Below, piece after piece: positions 1 to 7,192 of a DNA stretch of 18,949 bases. The position numbers were made by a program, and so were the translations under genes. The stretch is from an uncultured Bacteroidales bacterium (GTDB lineage: Bacteria; Bacteroidota; Bacteroidia; Bacteroidales; Paludibacteraceae), in the NCBI GenBank assembly GCA_937892015.1, contig CALAUY010000069.1, positions 1 to 18,949 on the forward strand. The letters are read 5' to 3'. Each line of letters opens with the position of its first letter. The first letter of the stretch is position 1. The notes beneath the pieces are model-generated. The model made no database searches. It saw only the letters and a program-made list of their open reading frames with translations, and had not been told where the DNA came from.

Positions 1-33
1 GGGGGGGGGGACGGAGATTGGGGGTTGAGGGGG
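1..33. repeat. G-rich tract at window edge
   Basis: A run of ten G (1-10) is followed by five-G runs at 20-24 and 29-33. These could supply the four G-tracts of a G-quadruplex on the + strand if the first run is split. No gene is visible here. The tract sits at the very edge of the window, so it could equally mark a break caused by a hard-to-sequence homopolymer. Confidence 0.5.
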
Positions 34-101
34 AGTGGCTGAATTTTGCTCATCGTTCTTACCTCGCACGCGGTGCTCGGACAATCTGCTCCTACGGAGG
101 C

Positions 102-156
102 TGTACGGAGACCGTAAGCAGACCGTAAGCAGACAGTAAGCAGACAGTAAGCAGAC
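102..156. repeat. 11-bp tandem repeat array, four good copies plus one degenerate
   Basis: The unit (C/A)GTAAGCAGAC occurs four times without gaps (113-123, 124-134, 135-145, 146-156). A degenerate copy, TGTACGGAGAC, precedes it at 102-112. The period is close to one helical turn and is not a multiple of three, which argues against a coding repeat. The array lies about 450 bp upstream of hsp20. A second 11-bp array with a related unit on the opposite strand lies at 15493-15536. Confidence 0.85.
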
Positions 157-184
157 CATTGCATGGAGGAAGCGTGCAATTTGT

Positions 185-218
185 AAATTTTAGGCGCATA
201 GGTCAAATTTTAGGGGCA
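185..218 (+). repeat. Paired 14-bp direct repeat
   Basis: AAATTTTAGGCGCA (185-198) and AAATTTTAGGGGCA (205-218) differ at one base and start 20 bp apart, about two helical turns. The pair lies in the long intergenic region before hsp20. A two-site binding element for a regulator is possible, but no promoter matching the Bacteroidetes TAnnTTTG consensus was found beside it. Confidence 0.45.
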
Positions 219-600
219 CTGCACTCAAAATTGAACCAGAAAATTGAGACAGAAAAATAAAAACATTGTCGGATGAACCGGAAGCATTAGTACGGAAGCC
301 GGATTGAACGAGCAGGAAGGAAAGGGACGGACAAAATGTCATGAAAAAGCAAAAATAATGCGACAAGATGGCAGGAGTTAAGAGCATAAACTGACAAAAG
401 GGCAGGAAAAAAACAGAATACGAACATTGGCACGGAGTTTGAATTTTGAAAGCAAATGCTGAATAAACAACAGGAAATCTAGATAGTAAGGTAGATAAGA
501 CAGAAGCTACAAAGCGGAAGTAACAAACTGATACTACAGATAAAGCGAATGTTGAATAGACAGCATAGAAAAATGAAAATGTTAAACTAAAAAATAAATT
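219..600 (+). other. Purine-rich non-coding stretch before hsp20
   Basis: No convincing gene is seen. A rough hand count of 241-600 gives about 70% A+G on the + strand, far above the coding regions. The same bias removes stop codons from the minus strand and creates a long spurious reading frame there rich in Phe, Ser and Leu. The stretch may be a long unstructured hsp20 leader, but no promoter fixes the transcript start. No thermometer-type hairpin covering the ribosome binding site was seen. Confidence 0.5.
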
Positions 601-606
601 AGGAGG
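601..606 (+). promoter_or_regulatory. Shine-Dalgarno AGGAGG deciding the hsp20 start
   Basis: A perfect AGGAGG lies one base before an ATG at 608 and seven bases before a second in-frame ATG at 614. The 7-base spacing is the functional one, so translation should begin at 614. Strong Shine-Dalgarno sites are uncommon in this phylum and none is obvious before the other genes here, which suggests efficient initiation of this stress gene. Confidence 0.75.
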
Positions 607-613
607 AATGATT

Positions 614-1042
614 ATGACACCTGCAATGTTTCGTAGAAATGGTTGGTTTCCAACAGTATTTGATGAGTTTTTGAACTCTGACTTGATGAGTAGCGCCAAC
701 AATACCGCTCCGTCGGTGAACGTGAAAGAGAACGAACACGCATATATCGTGGAGCTGGCAGCTCCGGGCGTAAAGAAAGAGTACTGCCGCGTACATATCG
801 ATGAAGATCGCAACTTGTGCGTAGCAATCGAGAATAAGTTCGAGCACAAAGAGGAAGATAAGCATGCTCATTACTTGCGTCGCGAGTTCTCGTACACCAA
901 TTATGAGCAGCGTTACAGCCTGCCTGAGGATGTGGACGAGGAGAACATCAACGCCAAAGTGGAGGATGGCATCTTGACGATTGAGTTGCCGAAAGTGACG
1001 AAAGTGGAGGGCAAGAGTACTCGTCAGATTAACGTACAATAA
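614..1042 (+). CDS. Small heat shock protein, Hsp20/alpha-crystallin family
   Basis: ATP-independent holdase chaperone of the cytoplasm that binds unfolding proteins under stress and passes them to DnaK/ClpB. The 142-residue length is typical. The protein opens with a short N-terminal segment containing NGWFPTVFDEF. The alpha-crystallin domain follows (VNVKENEHAYIVELAAPGVKK) and closes with the family signature VEDGILTIELPK near residues 115-126. The tail ends QINVQ, a likely I-x-V anchor for oligomer assembly. The start at 614 is chosen from AGGAGG spacing; the ATG at 608 would add two residues. The gene stands alone on the + strand, converges on the ammonia-lyase gene, and is closed by its own terminator. 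Confidence 0.95.
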   Translation: MTPAMFRRNGWFPTVFDEFLNSDLMSSANNTAPSVNVKENEHAYIVELAAPGVKKEYCRVHIDEDRNLCVAIENKFEHKEEDKHAHYLRREFSYTNYEQRYSLPEDVDEENINAKVEDGILTIELPKVTKVEGKSTRQINVQ

Positions 1043-1054
1043 GCGCGAAAGCGC

Positions 1055-1087
1055 AAGCGGCAACCGAGTGGTTGCCGCTTTTTTTTT
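1055..1087 (+). terminator. Rho-independent terminator of hsp20
   Basis: A perfect 11-bp stem (AAGCGGCAACC, 1055-1065, with GGTTGCCGCTT, 1070-1080) encloses the four-base loop GAGT and runs into nine T (1079-1087). It starts 12 nt after the hsp20 stop. Between stop and stem lies a mini-hairpin GCGC-GAAA-GCGC (1043-1054) with a GNRA tetraloop. On the minus strand no T-run follows the stem, so it should act mainly in the hsp20 direction. Confidence 0.92.
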
Positions 1088-1110
1088 GCATATGCCGCTG
1101 TTACTAATGC

Positions 1111-2637
1111 TCAGTTTTGCTTGAGGAACGCAGTGATTTGCGCGAGCGTATCGTAAAGGGGTCGGTCGTTGGTGACGGGCGGAGTGATGCGTCGGACGGC
1201 CTCGTACGCATGGCGCGTAGATTGTGCAAGGTCGTTGGCAATATGCAGGCAATCGACCGCTTGTGAGAGTGCAAGGAACAAGACGGAAAGGACCTGGAAG
1301 CAGTTCTCGATCACATGGGCGCACAGCTCGGCACTGTTCGTGCCCATCGACACGATGTCTTGGTTGTCGTTGTTGTTCGGGATGGAATGGACGTAGTTAG
1401 GCATTGCCAGCGTCTGGCATTCGGCAGTGGTGCTGGTGGCGGTGAACTGACAAGCCTGTAACCCGTAGTTGAGTCCGAGTGTTCCGAGGTTGAGGAAAGG
1501 CGGCAAGATACCATTGATACGGTCGTGGCAGAGATAGTTGAGTTGTCGTTCAGCCGTCATGGCCAATCGGGTCAAAGCTATCTTCACTTTATCTTGCTCG
1601 AACGAGATATAGTCGCCATGGAAATTGCCGCCATGATAGACGTTGCGCGTCTCGGGGTCGATAATCGGGTTGTCAGACGCGGAGTTGAGTTCCTCTTCGA
1701 GCACTTGATGTGCCCGCGCCAGCGTCTCCTGTACAGGACCGAGAATCTGCGGGATACAACGTAATGAGTAGTAAGGTTGTACTTTGTGACTGAACACTGT
1801 CTGCTGAGCCTGTTCGGGGCGGTAGAGTGTGTTCTCCCGCTTGAGCAACCGTTGACTATCTTGGCTCAAACGGCGCATCTGAGCCGCGATGAGTTGTTGC
1901 CCCTCGTGCCGACGAACGGCGTTGAGCGGTTCGGACATGAAATCGTCGTAACTGGCAGCAATCTCGTTAATCCAGACGGATGCCAGGGTCTCCCATCGCA
2001 GCAGTTTTTCGGCGTAAAACTGGTTGACGATGCCAATACCGGTCATAACACTAGTGCCATTGGTTATACTCAGTCCCTCGCGCAGATGGATAGTCAGTGG
2101 CCGGAGTCGGCATTCGGCCATCACGTCCGCTGTCGGTCTCCATTCGCCACGGAAACGCACTTGTCCTTCGCCGATAAGACACAGCGCCATGTGTGCCAGT
2201 TGAACCAAGTCGCCGCTGGCTCCAACGCTGCCGTGCCGCGGGATGAACGGGTAGATGCCACTGTTGATGAACGCCTGTAGCAGAAGCACGGCATCGGGAT
2301 GGATGGCACTCTTGGCCTGAAGGAACGAGCCCATCCGCGCCATCATCGCGGCGCGTACATACACATCGTCAAGCGGTTCGCCCGCACCGGTGCTGTGGGA
2401 ACGGATGATGTTGTACTGCAACTCGCGCAGATGCGTATCCTCCACTCGCCATTGAGCCATCGGACCAAAACCCGTGTTGATGCCGTAAATGACTTTATCA
2501 ACCGCAAAATCTTTGAGGAAAAGGTAACACTCCTCCACCCGCTTCAAATCTTCGTCACTCACGTGCCACGACTCTCCGCCAAACAGCACGGCATATACGT
2601 CTTCTATCTTCATCGGTTTGTTGTTGGTACAAGTCAT
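1111..2637 (-). CDS. Aromatic amino acid ammonia-lyase (HAL/TAL family)
   Basis: Cytoplasmic MIO-dependent lyase that removes ammonia from histidine or tyrosine. The Ala140-Ser141-Gly142 triad that cyclises to the MIO electrophile sits in GSVGASGDLVQLAHM, and the catalytic Tyr51 in YGINTGFGPMAQ. Asn-rich motifs NGTSVMTGIG, YYSLRCIPQILGP, NPIIDP, NFHGDY and SIPNNNDNQD are intact over 508 residues. From memory these closely resemble Flavobacterium johnsoniae tyrosine ammonia-lyase, including DLVQL and the Ser-His pair (80-81) where classical TALs have His-Leu. Ser-His is also the histidine-lyase pair, so substrate is open. No hutU, hutI or ftcD and no pigment genes are nearby. It is the last gene of the cluster, 6 nt after the HD gene. 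An internal ATG lies at 2613. Confidence 0.9.
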   Translation of the reverse strand: MTCTNNKPMKIEDVYAVLFGGESWHVSDEDLKRVEECYLFLKDFAVDKVIYGINTGFGPMAQWRVEDTHLRELQYNIIRSHSTGAGEPLDDVYVRAAMMARMGSFLQAKSAIHPDAVLLLQAFINSGIYPFIPRHGSVGASGDLVQLAHMALCLIGEGQVRFRGEWRPTADVMAECRLRPLTIHLREGLSITNGTSVMTGIGIVNQFYAEKLLRWETLASVWINEIAASYDDFMSEPLNAVRRHEGQQLIAAQMRRLSQDSQRLLKRENTLYRPEQAQQTVFSHKVQPYYSLRCIPQILGPVQETLARAHQVLEEELNSASDNPIIDPETRNVYHGGNFHGDYISFEQDKVKIALTRLAMTAERQLNYLCHDRINGILPPFLNLGTLGLNYGLQACQFTATSTTAECQTLAMPNYVHSIPNNNDNQDIVSMGTNSAELCAHVIENCFQVLSVLFLALSQAVDCLHIANDLAQSTRHAYEAVRRITPPVTNDRPLYDTLAQITAFLKQN

Positions 2638-2643
2638 TGATTT

Positions 2644-3183
2644 TCAAGATTCAAACATGGTATTCCACACATTGAAACGAGCCACCGAATCGGCTCCATA
2701 CCTCCAGATGGATGCGCGAACTCGCTCGACCGACAGTTCTTGGTCGATGTGGGATTTGGAGTAGAACTTGTCGGCGTAACAGATAATCTGCTCCTCGATT
2801 GTTCGTGGCGAATAATCTTGCAACGGGATAGGCCATCCGTTCATACGTACCTCATCGAGCGTCAGTCCGGTGCCTGTATGGCGCTCGGCCACATGAGCGT
2901 GTTGCGGCAATCCTTCTTTGCGCAGCAGTTCGGCTCCAAGAAAACCGTGCTCGATGTAGTGATGTGTGCCGAAACAGTAGATTTTCGGGGCGTTGCAGAA
3001 GATGATGCCGATGTCGTGCAACATTGCCGCCTCGGCGATGAACGTGCGGTCGGCGTGGAACTCGGGATGTGCCTCGGCGATACGCAGAGCCCTTTTGCAA
3101 ACGGCTGTAGAATGTGTAAGCAGGATGTTCCGCAACTCGGGACAGTCCACGTAATATTTATCAATCAGTTTAATGCAGTCCAT
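2644..3183 (-). CDS. HD/HDIG-domain metal-dependent phosphohydrolase
   Basis: Predicted cytoplasmic metal-dependent phosphohydrolase; substrate unknown. About 179 residues forming one compact HD domain: an early His in ILLTHS, the metal-binding pair in AAMLHDIGI, a TGLTLDE segment after AERH, and the late acidic residue in ICYADKFYSK. These fit the HDIG subfamily of stand-alone hydrolases. I placed the start at 3183 (MDCIKLIDKYY), which overlaps the fmt end by 14 bp; an upstream ATG at 3195 would add four residues and overlap by 26 bp. Either overlap implies translational coupling to fmt. The lyase gene follows 6 nt downstream. Nothing in the sequence shows the physiological substrate. Confidence 0.85.
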   Translation of the reverse strand: MDCIKLIDKYYVDCPELRNILLTHSTAVCKRALRIAEAHPEFHADRTFIAEAAMLHDIGIIFCNAPKIYCFGTHHYIEHGFLGAELLRKEGLPQHAHVAERHTGTGLTLDEVRMNGWPIPLQDYSPRTIEEQIICYADKFYSKSHIDQELSVERVRASIWRYGADSVARFNVWNTMFES

Positions 3184-4147
3184 TGAGGAAATCATTTGCA
3201 GTCAGACGTTTCTTTCCGGGCACTTGCAGCGAGAGGATTTCCAAGTCGCCGTCAGCGCAATGCAGCATCAGTGGCGATGGTCGGTCTGCAAGCCGTACTT
3301 CAAAAATTTTGGTAGCGGGAAATGTCAGCACATGTCCCTCGTTGTTGTCTATATCCCTCTCTTGCGAGCGATTTTCCTCCCTTATCTTAGGTGAGGAATT
3401 GATTGGTACCTGCAAGTCTGTCCATGCGCCCGGGTAGGGACTGAGTCCGCGTACGAAATTCTTCACTTCGCGAGCCGTGCGACTTAGGTCAATCCTGCAT
3501 GTCTCCTTGAAGATCTTGGGTGCGGGACAACTCTCGTCAGTCTGCGGCGTACATGGTACGGGCTTGCCGCTACTGACCGAGTCGATGATGAGGTCAACCG
3601 TCTGTAACACCAATCGTGCACCGAGAACCATCATCCGGTCGTGTACCGACCCCACGTTCTCGTCATCGCCGATGGGCAACCGCTCTTGCAGTATCAAGTC
3701 GCCCGTGTCAATCTCGTGCTTGAGGAAGAACGTGGTGACGCCCGTTTCTGTCTCGCCATTGATGACCGCCCAGTTGATAGGTGCAGCCCCGCGGTACTTG
3801 GGTAGGAGCGAACCGTGGAGGTTGAACGTTCCAAGTGCGGGCATCGACCAAACGACCTCGGGCAACATGCGGAAAGCCACGACGATGAAGAGTTGAGCGT
3901 TGAGGGATGAGAGTTGGGAGATAAATTCCGGTGCTTTGAGTCGCTCGGGTTGCAGTACGGGTAATCCGACGCTCAAAGCATAATCTTTGACCGCAGACGT
4001 AATCATATGATGCCCTCGTCCTGCGGGTTTGTCGGGCATGGTGACGACTGCCACCACGTTGTAGTCGCCCTCGACGAGTGCTCGCAACGATGCCACCGCA
4101 AACTCGGGCGTGCCCATAAACACTATACGTAAGTCTTGCTTCTCCAT
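3170..4147 (-). CDS. fmt: Methionyl-tRNA formyltransferase
   Basis: Transfers a formyl group from 10-formyl-tetrahydrofolate to Met-tRNA(fMet) for translation initiation. The 325-residue protein has the N-terminal Rossmann formyltransferase fold (RIVFMGTPEFAV), the catalytic FNLHGSLLPKYRG with Asn109 and His111, and catalytic Asp147 in HEIDTGDLI. The C-terminal OB-like tRNA-binding domain follows from about residue 205. A polar insert of about 25 residues (250-272, SSPKIREENRSQERDIDNN) interrupts that domain and may be a lineage-specific loop. The start lies 6 nt after the nadK stop and the end overlaps the HD gene. No def or rpe gene is adjacent. Confidence 0.96.
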   Translation of the reverse strand: MEKQDLRIVFMGTPEFAVASLRALVEGDYNVVAVVTMPDKPAGRGHHMITSAVKDYALSVGLPVLQPERLKAPEFISQLSSLNAQLFIVVAFRMLPEVVWSMPALGTFNLHGSLLPKYRGAAPINWAVINGETETGVTTFFLKHEIDTGDLILQERLPIGDDENVGSVHDRMMVLGARLVLQTVDLIIDSVSSGKPVPCTPQTDESCPAPKIFKETCRIDLSRTAREVKNFVRGLSPYPGAWTDLQVPINSSPKIREENRSQERDIDNNEGHVLTFPATKIFEVRLADRPSPLMLHCADGDLEILSLQVPGKKRLTANDFLNGLH

Positions 4148-4153
4148 GCTTCG

Positions 4154-5002
4154 TTAGATTCCCCAATTGAGTTTGGTTTTGAGCGAATGAATAAAGGAAT
4201 CATCGGTCATTCTGATGAGCGAGAGGCTATATGCAGAACGCTCGATGTGCAGCGTAACATCATCGGTCAGTCGCTGGGAGCGGCCATCGACAGAGATGAG
4301 GAAAGCTCCCGTTCTGGAGTGGACGCGGAGGTCGAGTTGCCAATCGTCGGGAACGACCAGTGGTCGCACGTTGAGCGAGTGCGTGGCAACCGGTGAGAGC
4401 AGCATGACGCGGCTCTGCGGCACAGCGATTGGTCCACCGGCCGAGAGGTTGTATGCTGTAGAACCCGTTGGCGTAGAGATGATTAGTCCATCGCCGTTGT
4501 AGTTATGGAAAGGCTCACCATTGAGGCTCGTTTCCACTGTGATCATCGATGCCAGTTCTTGCTTGAGGACTGCTATCTCGTTGAGAGCTACAGGCGCGAT
4601 GGACAACCCCTTGTCGGCAGTCAGTTCCAGCATCGAACGCTGCTCGGTGATGAAATCTTTGGTCAGCAGTTTCTGCAAGACCATCTCGACATCGTCAGTG
4701 TGCACATCTGCCAGAAAACCGAGATTGCCACAGTTGATGCCGAGCACGGGAATCTGTCGTGCCACCACCTGCATGGCCGTAGTAAGGAACGTGCCATCAC
4801 CGCCGACAGAGAGTGCTACATCGACCGGTGCATCGCTCTCGGGGAGGAAAAGCGGGTACTCGTCGCGGATGTGCATCTCGTTGCGCAACTCAGCGGAAAG
4901 GAACGCATGCACGTCCTCGTGTTGACGCATAAGCGACAGAAGATGAGTAACTTCTTCTATTGTCGCACGCTTGTTACTGTTTCCGAAAATGGCGATATTC
5001 AT
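4154..5002 (-). CDS. nadK: NAD kinase
   Basis: Phosphorylates NAD to NADP with ATP, the only route to NADP in most bacteria. The 282-residue protein shows GGDGTFL (67-73), the Gly-rich NCGNLGFLADV, the NEIAVLK segment, and the nucleotide-binding PTGSTAYNLSAGGPI, all diagnostic of the ATP-NAD kinase family. I start at 5002 (MNIAIFGNSNKR), one base after the stop of the DUF3078 gene; the frame is open further upstream to 5071 but that part lies inside the preceding gene and lacks family resemblance. The tight spacing implies coupled translation. Confidence 0.96.
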   Translation of the reverse strand: MNIAIFGNSNKRATIEEVTHLLSLMRQHEDVHAFLSAELRNEMHIRDEYPLFLPESDAPVDVALSVGGDGTFLTTAMQVVARQIPVLGINCGNLGFLADVHTDDVEMVLQKLLTKDFITEQRSMLELTADKGLSIAPVALNEIAVLKQELASMITVETSLNGEPFHNYNGDGLIISTPTGSTAYNLSAGGPIAVPQSRVMLLSPVATHSLNVRPLVVPDDWQLDLRVHSRTGAFLISVDGRSQRLTDDVTLHIERSAYSLSLIRMTDDSFIHSLKTKLNWGI

Positions 5003-5003
5003 G

Positions 5004-6308
5004 TTAATAAAATTTATGTGCAAACCCGATGCTGAGGAGTTCCTTGAACTGCATCTTGGCGTGGTCGTCACCGTCCATGATGACCGACGAATCGTAACGC
5101 GGATGCAACGTCAAACGAGTTGACATATAGCGGTTGATGATGAAATCGCAAGTAATCTCCCAATCGAGTTCCACCATTTTGTAGTTGGTATATGCGTAAA
5201 AAACCGTTTCTAAATATACCTCCCGCAGTGGTCTCCATTTCCATTCGAGACGCACGGACGAACCGAACGTGGAGAGTGTGTTGCCCGAACTGATGCCATA
5301 AGTGGACGGCGTAACATGAATGGTGTCGCGTGCATAGACGAGTTTGTAGGCCAATGGAGAGAGTACCAACGACATGTTCTTCATCGGTTTGTAATCGACA
5401 CCAAGTGCCCAGTTGAAACGGATAGGCGTGAACGAACCGGTCTTGAGCGTGTTGGTGTTCTCTTTCCACGTATTGAAGAAAGGTGTCTGAAAATCAAGCG
5501 TAAACGAGCCGTAAAGTTTGTCGGTTTTGATTTTAAGATTGAGTTTGCTGTACAGTTTGAGGAAGTCGTCGGTCATGTTGACTTTGCGAAGCGAGTCGCC
5601 GAACGTGGTGCTGAATCCCTCTTGCCATTCGCCCGTGTTCTCCCAAGTCAGCCATTTTTTCGCATCGTATTTGATTGTTCCCTTGACGTTGGCGAACATG
5701 GCGAAACTGGAGTTGCCTCCTTGATACCAGTTGGGTGAGACGTAGTTCTGCGAGAACTGCACCAATCCGGTTGCTTCTTTGTACCATGGTCCGTATCCTT
5801 TCAGTTTGCGCAGATGTTCTTGTCGATCTTCTTCGGCATCTTGCAGCAGTGCTTTGATTTTGACGTTCGTCTCCAGATGCGATGAGTCGGTTCTCAGTTC
5901 TTCGGCCTTGATGAGTTGTGCTTTCAGCCGCCGCAGTTCCTCCTCTTCGCGTGCGATAGAGTCACGTAAAGCCTGTTCGCGCAGCTGTTGAGCCACCAAA
6001 GCCAGCGAGTCTTGCAGAGCCAACCACACCGAATCAGAATGGAGGATACTATCTTGAACAGCCTGAATAGAGTCATCGTGAGCCTTGATGCGAAGAGCCT
6101 GTTGGTGCATCAGATTCAGCAGGACTTGCTCTTCGCCATCGCTTACAGCTGCTGCGTTCGGCGACACTTTGAACGTGTCGGTATGGGTGATGATATTGGC
6201 CTCTAACGTATCTATCCGCGTGACTCCCTGCACAAAGATTGTGTCCTGAGCAACGAGAGCTGCACAGGACGCAAAAGTGGCTATTATAAGCAGGATTTTC
6301 CGCATCAT
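5004..6308 (-). CDS. DUF3078 predicted outer-membrane beta-barrel protein
   Basis: The start at 6308 gives a signal peptide MMRKILLIIATFASCAALVA ending before QDTIF. A charged, Asp/Glu/Gln/Leu-rich coiled-coil-like region follows (about residues 80-170, with LREQALRDSIAREEEELRRL). Then come regularly spaced aromatic beta strands such as YGPWYKEATGLVQFSQNYV, NWYQGGNSSFAMFANVKGT and LRLEW-type strands, ending in FAHKFY. An aromatic C-terminal residue is typical of outer-membrane barrels. This architecture matches the Bacteroidetes DUF3078 family; function is unknown. ATGA overlap with the lgt stop indicates coupling to lipoprotein maturation. The frame is open to 6365, but the signal peptide fixes the start. 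Confidence 0.85.
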   Translation of the reverse strand: MMRKILLIIATFASCAALVAQDTIFVQGVTRIDTLEANIITHTDTFKVSPNAAAVSDGEEQVLLNLMHQQALRIKAHDDSIQAVQDSILHSDSVWLALQDSLALVAQQLREQALRDSIAREEEELRRLKAQLIKAEELRTDSSHLETNVKIKALLQDAEEDRQEHLRKLKGYGPWYKEATGLVQFSQNYVSPNWYQGGNSSFAMFANVKGTIKYDAKKWLTWENTGEWQEGFSTTFGDSLRKVNMTDDFLKLYSKLNLKIKTDKLYGSFTLDFQTPFFNTWKENTNTLKTGSFTPIRFNWALGVDYKPMKNMSLVLSPLAYKLVYARDTIHVTPSTYGISSGNTLSTFGSSVRLEWKWRPLREVYLETVFYAYTNYKMVELDWEITCDFIINRYMSTRLTLHPRYDSSVIMDGDDHAKMQFKELLSIGFAHKFY

Positions 6309-7186
6309 CTCTTGGCGTAGTCTAACGGAACGGGGTCGGTCTTTATGGCGTGCCAAATGAGCCATATTGCCCAGATAATCAGCGGCAAAGACAGCACCTG
6401 ACCCATGTTGAGGAAGAAATTAGCCTCGAACGCTTCTTGGTTGAACTTGATGAACTCCAGTCCGAACCGCGTGACGAACACTATCAGCAGCCAAACGCCG
6501 AAGATGAGTCCCGGTCGTTGCTTGGCATTCGTGCGCATGTACATCGTGTAAGAGACGATGCCGGCGATGATGCAATAAAGCATCTCGTAGATTTGCGTAG
6601 GATGACACGGAACGGTTTGGCCGTCACGAACAAAGATGAATCCCCACGGCATAGTGGTAGGACCACCGTAAATCTCTGAATTCAAGAGGTTTCCGAGTCG
6701 GATGAGTGTTGCCGTGATTGCCACGCCAATCACCAGTCGGTCGAAAATCCATGCGATGCCCGTGTGGAAATGTTTCTTGTTGAGGATAATCGCCGCGACA
6801 ATCAGTCCGATGGCTCCTCCATGACTGGAGAGTCCGCCTTCCCAGATTTTCAGTAACATAGTCGGATGCTCGATGTAGGGATTGCGGTAGTTGAAGGTCA
6901 GGCCGAGGAAACGAACGGGTTCGAGACCGAGCAACGAGGCTTCGTGCCATTCGTAGAACCAGCAGTGTCCGAGTCGTGCGCCAACGATGACACCGATGAC
7001 CATGTAGGTGAAAATCTTGTCCGGCCACTCTTTTGGAGCGCCGTCTATCTTGTATAGTTTGGCTTGCATGAGCCAGCATAGATAGATGCCCACAGCCCAA
7101 CAGATGCCGTACCAGCGAACAGAGAGCGAACCGATGCTAAACGCCACTGGATCAACGTTCCACGTGATATAGAGAAGACTGTTCAT
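6305..7186 (-). CDS. lgt: Prolipoprotein diacylglyceryl transferase
   Basis: Inner-membrane enzyme that attaches diacylglycerol from phosphatidylglycerol to the lipobox cysteine of prolipoproteins, the first step of lipoprotein maturation. About 293 residues with several membrane segments, the family motif GGLSSHGGAIG with its essential His-Gly, the Arg/Asn loop RLGNLLNSEIYGG, and CHPTQIYE. I chose the ATG at 7186 (MNSLLYITWNVDP), 6 nt after the secA stop; a TTG at 7192 abutting that stop would add two residues. The gene overlaps the DUF3078 start by 4 bp (ATGA). Position next to secA makes an export-and-envelope unit. Confidence 0.96.
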   Translation of the reverse strand: MNSLLYITWNVDPVAFSIGSLSVRWYGICWAVGIYLCWLMQAKLYKIDGAPKEWPDKIFTYMVIGVIVGARLGHCWFYEWHEASLLGLEPVRFLGLTFNYRNPYIEHPTMLLKIWEGGLSSHGGAIGLIVAAIILNKKHFHTGIAWIFDRLVIGVAITATLIRLGNLLNSEIYGGPTTMPWGFIFVRDGQTVPCHPTQIYEMLYCIIAGIVSYTMYMRTNAKQRPGLIFGVWLLIVFVTRFGLEFIKFNQEAFEANFFLNMGQVLSLPLIIWAIWLIWHAIKTDPVPLDYAKR

Positions 7187-7192
7187 GCTCAA

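Noticed and set aside
541..616. RNA thermometer (ROSE or fourU) masking the hsp20 ribosome binding site
   Set aside because: No pyrimidine stretch able to pair with AGGAGG is seen in the preceding purine-rich sequence.
190..849. 219-codon minus-strand frame across the hsp20 leader
   Set aside because: It exists because the purine-rich + strand removes minus-strand stop codons. Its product is a biased mix of Phe, Ser and Leu, and it starts inside the well-supported hsp20 gene.
599..1324. 241-codon minus-strand frame spanning hsp20 and the lyase 3' end
   Set aside because: It crosses the hsp20 terminator and two confident genes, and its Arg/Leu/His-rich product shows no domain.
1777..2280. 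167-codon + strand frame antisense to the ammonia-lyase
   Set aside because: Overlaps a gene with intact catalytic motifs; no independent start signal or recognisable domain.
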